Below are positions 10,125 to 12,293 of a stretch of 12,293 nt of DNA, one piece after another. The stretch lies in assembly GCA_002393705.1 (NCBI GenBank), contig DGTH01000074.1:1-12293 (forward strand), read 5' to 3'. Position 1 is the stretch's first letter. Every line of letters starts with the position of its first letter. The position numbers were made by a program, and so were the translations under genes. Below the pieces are notes generated by a model that worked only from the letters and a program-made list of their open reading frames with translations, ran no database searches and was not told the DNA's origin. Source of the stretch: Prevotella sp. UBA4341 (GTDB taxonomy: Bacteria; Bacteroidota; Bacteroidia; Bacteroidales; Bacteroidaceae).

Positions 10125-10255
10125 CTACTTCACCACTACGCGGCGGCCGCCCGTAATGTAGATGCCGGTGGCCAGCACACCTGCCGGTCCGCCACAGATG
10201 AGCACGTAGTCGCCGGGCTTGAGGGTGGCAGCGGCTGTAAGCAGCCAAATCGTTT
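10125..10255 (-). pseudogene. C-terminal fragment of a secreted protein
   Basis: A minus-strand frame ending at 10125 reads LLTAAATLKPGDYVLICGG and then ATGIYITGGRRVVVK. The GIYI-x-GGRRVVVK ending resembles the common C-terminus of Prevotella/Bacteroides extracellular proteins (GIYIVNGKKVVVK-type). No in-frame ATG precedes it. The frame extends back only through AT-rich spacer to a TTG at 10319 that overlaps the end of the 107-aa gene, so a complete small gene is unlikely. I read it as the tail of a larger gene that has been deleted. The left-over length and the exact junction are uncertain. Confidence 0.45.
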
Positions 10256-10290
10256 TCCTTATAATTGTCAGCTTTTTTTGTTGTATGGGG

Positions 10291-10614
10291 TTAGTTGATG
10301 TTTTGTTCCTGATAGTCAAGGTCGGCTTGTACCACGAAGAATACGTCGTCGGCCTTCAGGTCGTGGCGTCCGTCCTGTTCTGCTCGCTGGCAGACGGCGG
10401 TGGCCACCTGCTCCAGGTCAATCTCCACCTCGTCGTCCTGACCGTCCAGAACGCCGCTCTCGTAGTAGTGCTCCACGATGAGCTCCATGAGGTAGAGAAT
10501 GTCCTGGGTAGAGAATCGTTCCTGCAGCTCGGCGGGTAGCTGCCTACTGATGAAAGCCGCCTCGCGTGCGTCTTCCTCTGCGTCAAGGCGCAGCTCTTCG
10601 TCGAGTGTGGCCAT
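10291..10614 (-). CDS. Acidic 107-aa conserved-looking protein of unknown function
   Basis: The protein is highly acidic (MATLDEELRLDAEEDAREAA; DGQDDEVEIDLEQVA), predicted mostly helical, with no signal peptide or membrane segment, hence cytoplasmic. The ATG at 10614 lies only 7 bases after the thioredoxin stop, so translation is probably coupled and the gene is part of the dnaE-trxA transcription unit. Acidic composition and a clear helical core (TQDILYLMELIVEHYYESG) suggest a small partner-binding protein. I do not recognise a named domain. The reading frame is well supported by position and codon content. Confidence 0.75.
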   Translation of the reverse strand: MATLDEELRLDAEEDAREAAFISRQLPAELQERFSTQDILYLMELIVEHYYESGVLDGQDDEVEIDLEQVATAVCQRAEQDGRHDLKADDVFFVVQADLDYQEQNIN

Positions 10615-10621
10615 AGGCGTC

Positions 10622-10936
10622 TTAGAGTAAAGCGTTAAACTTCTCTTCGATGGTAGCCTTGCTCACGGCACCTACAATTCTATCGACCACCTGGCCGTCC
10701 TTGAAGAAGAGCAGGGTGGGAATGTTGCGAATGCCAAATTCGGCGGCCAGCTCGTCCTGTTCCTCCACGTCGCACTTGCCCACAACGATGCGGCCGTCGT
10801 ACTTCTCTGCCAGTTCCGCTACGATGGGTGCCAGCATGCGGCAGGGTCCGCACCAGGTTGCCCAGAAGTCAACTACCAGCGGCAGTTCGCCGTTCTTCAA
10901 AGTCTCCATGTTCTCGGTTGTGATTTTTACTTCCAT
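10622..10936 (-). CDS. trxA: Thioredoxin
   Basis: This is a single-domain cytoplasmic thioredoxin of 104 residues, the usual family length. It is the dithiol-disulfide carrier reduced by thioredoxin reductase. The redox site WCGPC gives C29 and C32, preceded by VVDFWAT. The cis-proline is P73 in NIPT, followed by LLFFKDGQ and the terminal amphipathic helix. No signal peptide is present, which separates it from periplasmic TlpA/ResA-like proteins. It follows dnaE after a 52-base AT-rich gap and precedes the acidic 107-aa gene by 7 bases, so it is either part of the dnaE operon or served by its own weak promoter in that gap. Confidence 0.97.
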   Translation of the reverse strand: MEVKITTENMETLKNGELPLVVDFWATWCGPCRMLAPIVAELAEKYDGRIVVGKCDVEEQDELAAEFGIRNIPTLLFFKDGQVVDRIVGAVSKATIEEKFNALL

Positions 10937-10988
10937 AATCTTTACTTGTTTTTTTATTGTTTATAAATATAGGTTTAATGTTTATTCT

Positions 10989-12293
10989 TTAATTAATATG
11001 GTACTCCATCCCCTCCGTCTGGTCAATAAACTGCAGCAGAGGCATGCAGACATCAACGGGCTGTTGCTGGCTCTTCAGCAGTACGCTGTGCTTGGTCTTG
11101 GCGTCGTGCAGCTGGAAGAACAGGGTAGAACGCCCCGGGTGCTCCTCGACGATGCTGCTCAGCTCGTTGACCACCTCCTCGTTGAGCGACTCGACGTTGA
11201 GCATGATGGTCAGGTGGTCAATGGCGTTCTCCTTGACCGTCTGCAGGTACTCTATCTTCTCTATGCGCAGGTCCTTCTGCGGGCTGTTCTGCCAGCGCTG
11301 AACCATGCGTCCCTTGATGCAGAGCGAGGCGTTCTGCGTGAACCAGCTGTTCCAGCGGGCCCACTCCTCGCCGAAGAGGGCCAGCTCGCCCGAGCCGTGG
11401 AAGTCCTCGAGCGTGACGAAGCCGCAGGGCTTGCCGGTCTTGGTAAACTTCGACTGCACCTGGGTGACGATGGCGCCGATGACGATTTCCTCGCGGTCGT
11501 TGATGCTCTGCACGTCGGCCAGTTCTTCTGCACGTGTGTTGCAGAGGTGGTCCAGAACGATGCGGTAGTTGTCCAGGGGGTGAGCCGAGAGGTAGATGCC
11601 CACCAGTTCGCGCTCCTTGTTCAGCCGCTCTATGTCGCTCCAGGGCTCGCCCTTGGGCACGGCCGGGCGGGCTATCTCTACGGCGTTTTCGCCGCCAAAG
11701 AGCGAGTTCTTCATCTCCTGTTGCTCGGCCTGGTAGTTGTTGCCGTAGCGCAGCAGGGTCTCGATGAAGGTCTCGCGCTTGCTATTGGTGACGAAGAAGT
11801 CTTCGCGCCTGATGCCGAAGCTGTCGAAGGCTCCGCTCAGGGCCAGACTCTCGAAGGCCTTGCGGTTGACGGCCGAGAGGTTAACACGCTGCACGAAGTC
11901 GAAGATGTCCTTGTAGAGTCCGCCTCGCTCGCGCTCCTGGATGATGGCCTCGGCCACGCTGTCGCCCATGCCCTTGATGGCTGCCAGGCCGAAGCGTATC
12001 TCGCCGTGGTGGTTGACGCCGAACATCTGGTAGCTCTCGTTCACGTCGGGGCCCTTGGTGGCTATCTTCATGGCCTTGCACTCGTCCATGAGCTTGGTGA
12101 TTTCCGTTATCTGGTCACGCCGTCTTGACATGATGGCGGCCATGAACTCTGCGGGGTAGTTGGCCTTCAGGTAGGCCGTCTGGAAGGCCACCCACGAGTA
12201 GCAGGCGGCGTGGCTCTTGTTGAAGGCGTAAGAGGCAAAGGCCTCCCAGTCGCTCCATATCTTCTCCAGCACCTTCGGGTCGTGGCCGTTCTT
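10989..12293 (-). CDS. dnaE: DNA polymerase III subunit alpha, C-terminal part (cut by the window edge)
   Basis: The 434 C-terminal residues of the replicative polymerase alpha subunit are present; the N-terminal PHP domain and catalytic palm lie beyond the right edge. The fragment enters at KNGHDPKVLEKIW and continues through the fingers region (FNKSHAACYSWVAFQTAYLK, YPAEFMAA) typical of DnaE. Next come the helix-hairpin-helix region (FGLAAIKGMGDSVAEAI) and the diagnostic ERELVGIYLSAHPLD, which precedes the OB-fold (about 270-360: VIGAIVTQVQSKFTKTGKPC). A tail domain ends at MEYHIN. The apparent first residue at 12272 is a GTG valine inside the gene, not a start. It is the first gene seen of the leftward cluster. 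Confidence 0.96.
   Translation of the reverse strand, partial: KNGHDPKVLEKIWSDWEAFASYAFNKSHAACYSWVAFQTAYLKANYPAEFMAAIMSRRRDQITEITKLMDECKAMKIATKGPDVNESYQMFGVNHHGEIRFGLAAIKGMGDSVAEAIIQERERGGLYKDIFDFVQRVNLSAVNRKAFESLALSGAFDSFGIRREDFFVTNSKRETFIETLLRYGNNYQAEQQEMKNSLFGGENAVEIARPAVPKGEPWSDIERLNKERELVGIYLSAHPLDNYRIVLDHLCNTRAEELADVQSINDREEIVIGAIVTQVQSKFTKTGKPCGFVTLEDFHGSGELALFGEEWARWNSWFTQNASLCIKGRMVQRWQNSPQKDLRIEKIEYLQTVKENAIDHLTIMLNVESLNEEVVNELSSIVEEHPGRSTLFFQLHDAKTKHSVLLKSQQQPVDVCMPLLQFIDQTEGMEYHIN

Noticed and set aside
10650..12128. A 492-codon open frame on the plus strand opposite trxA and dnaE
   Set aside because: It is the antisense shadow of two certain genes; its product is a low-information Leu/Val/Ala/His-rich string with no domain.

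Overview
The window looks like a chromosomal segment from a gut or rumen Bacteroidales bacterium, most likely Prevotella-like. The grounds are a SusD-type lipoprotein and a surface glycan-binding lipoprotein in a polysaccharide utilization locus (PUL), a BACON-GH5 enzyme, a GH97 enzyme, lipoboxes followed by acidic residues, a TAnnTTTG-type promoter, and a G-rich palindromic repeat of a kind I recall from these genomes. The assignment rests on protein style only, because no rRNA is present.

Left two thirds (48-8209, + strand): the distal part of a PUL, packed as one operon with gaps of 0 to 15 bases. The order is a SusD-like outer-membrane lipoprotein broken by a single-base frameshift near 919-921, a SusE-position glycan-binding lipoprotein with three IPT/TIG-like domains and a C-terminal binding domain, a surface BACON-GH5 endo-glucanase (GH5_4-like), a periplasmic GH43 arabinofuranosidase/xylosidase, and a GH97 enzyme with the retaining (alpha-galactosidase type) nucleophile. 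SusC should lie just left of the window. The set fits capture and endo-cleavage of a branched beta-glucan or hemicellulose at the surface, import of oligosaccharides, and removal of arabinose/xylose and galactose branches in the periplasm. Xyloglucan is the closest known model, but the substrate is inferred.

Middle (8210-8705): about 500 bases without an intact gene, between convergent operons. On the minus strand it holds a good Bacteroidetes promoter, a run of predicted stem-loops ending in a 15-bp terminator-like hairpin (a candidate small RNA of about 195 nt), three TTGGCGTG direct repeats just upstream of that promoter, and the C-terminal remnant of an unrecognised protein.

Right third (8706-12293, minus strand): a housekeeping-type cluster read right to left. 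It contains the C-terminal part of DNA polymerase III alpha (dnaE), thioredoxin, an acidic 107-aa conserved-looking protein, a decayed C-terminal fragment, a lipoprotein resembling an M15 peptidase but lacking key metal ligands, and a chloramphenicol acetyltransferase-family protein.

The least ordinary signals are a near-perfect CIRCE-like palindrome inside the GH43 signal-peptide codons, short tandem repeats (7-nt and 8-nt units) encoding the signal peptides of two adjacent surface lipoproteins, an in-frame palindromic repeat inserted in GH97, the intergenic small-RNA candidate, and the probable pseudo-peptidase.
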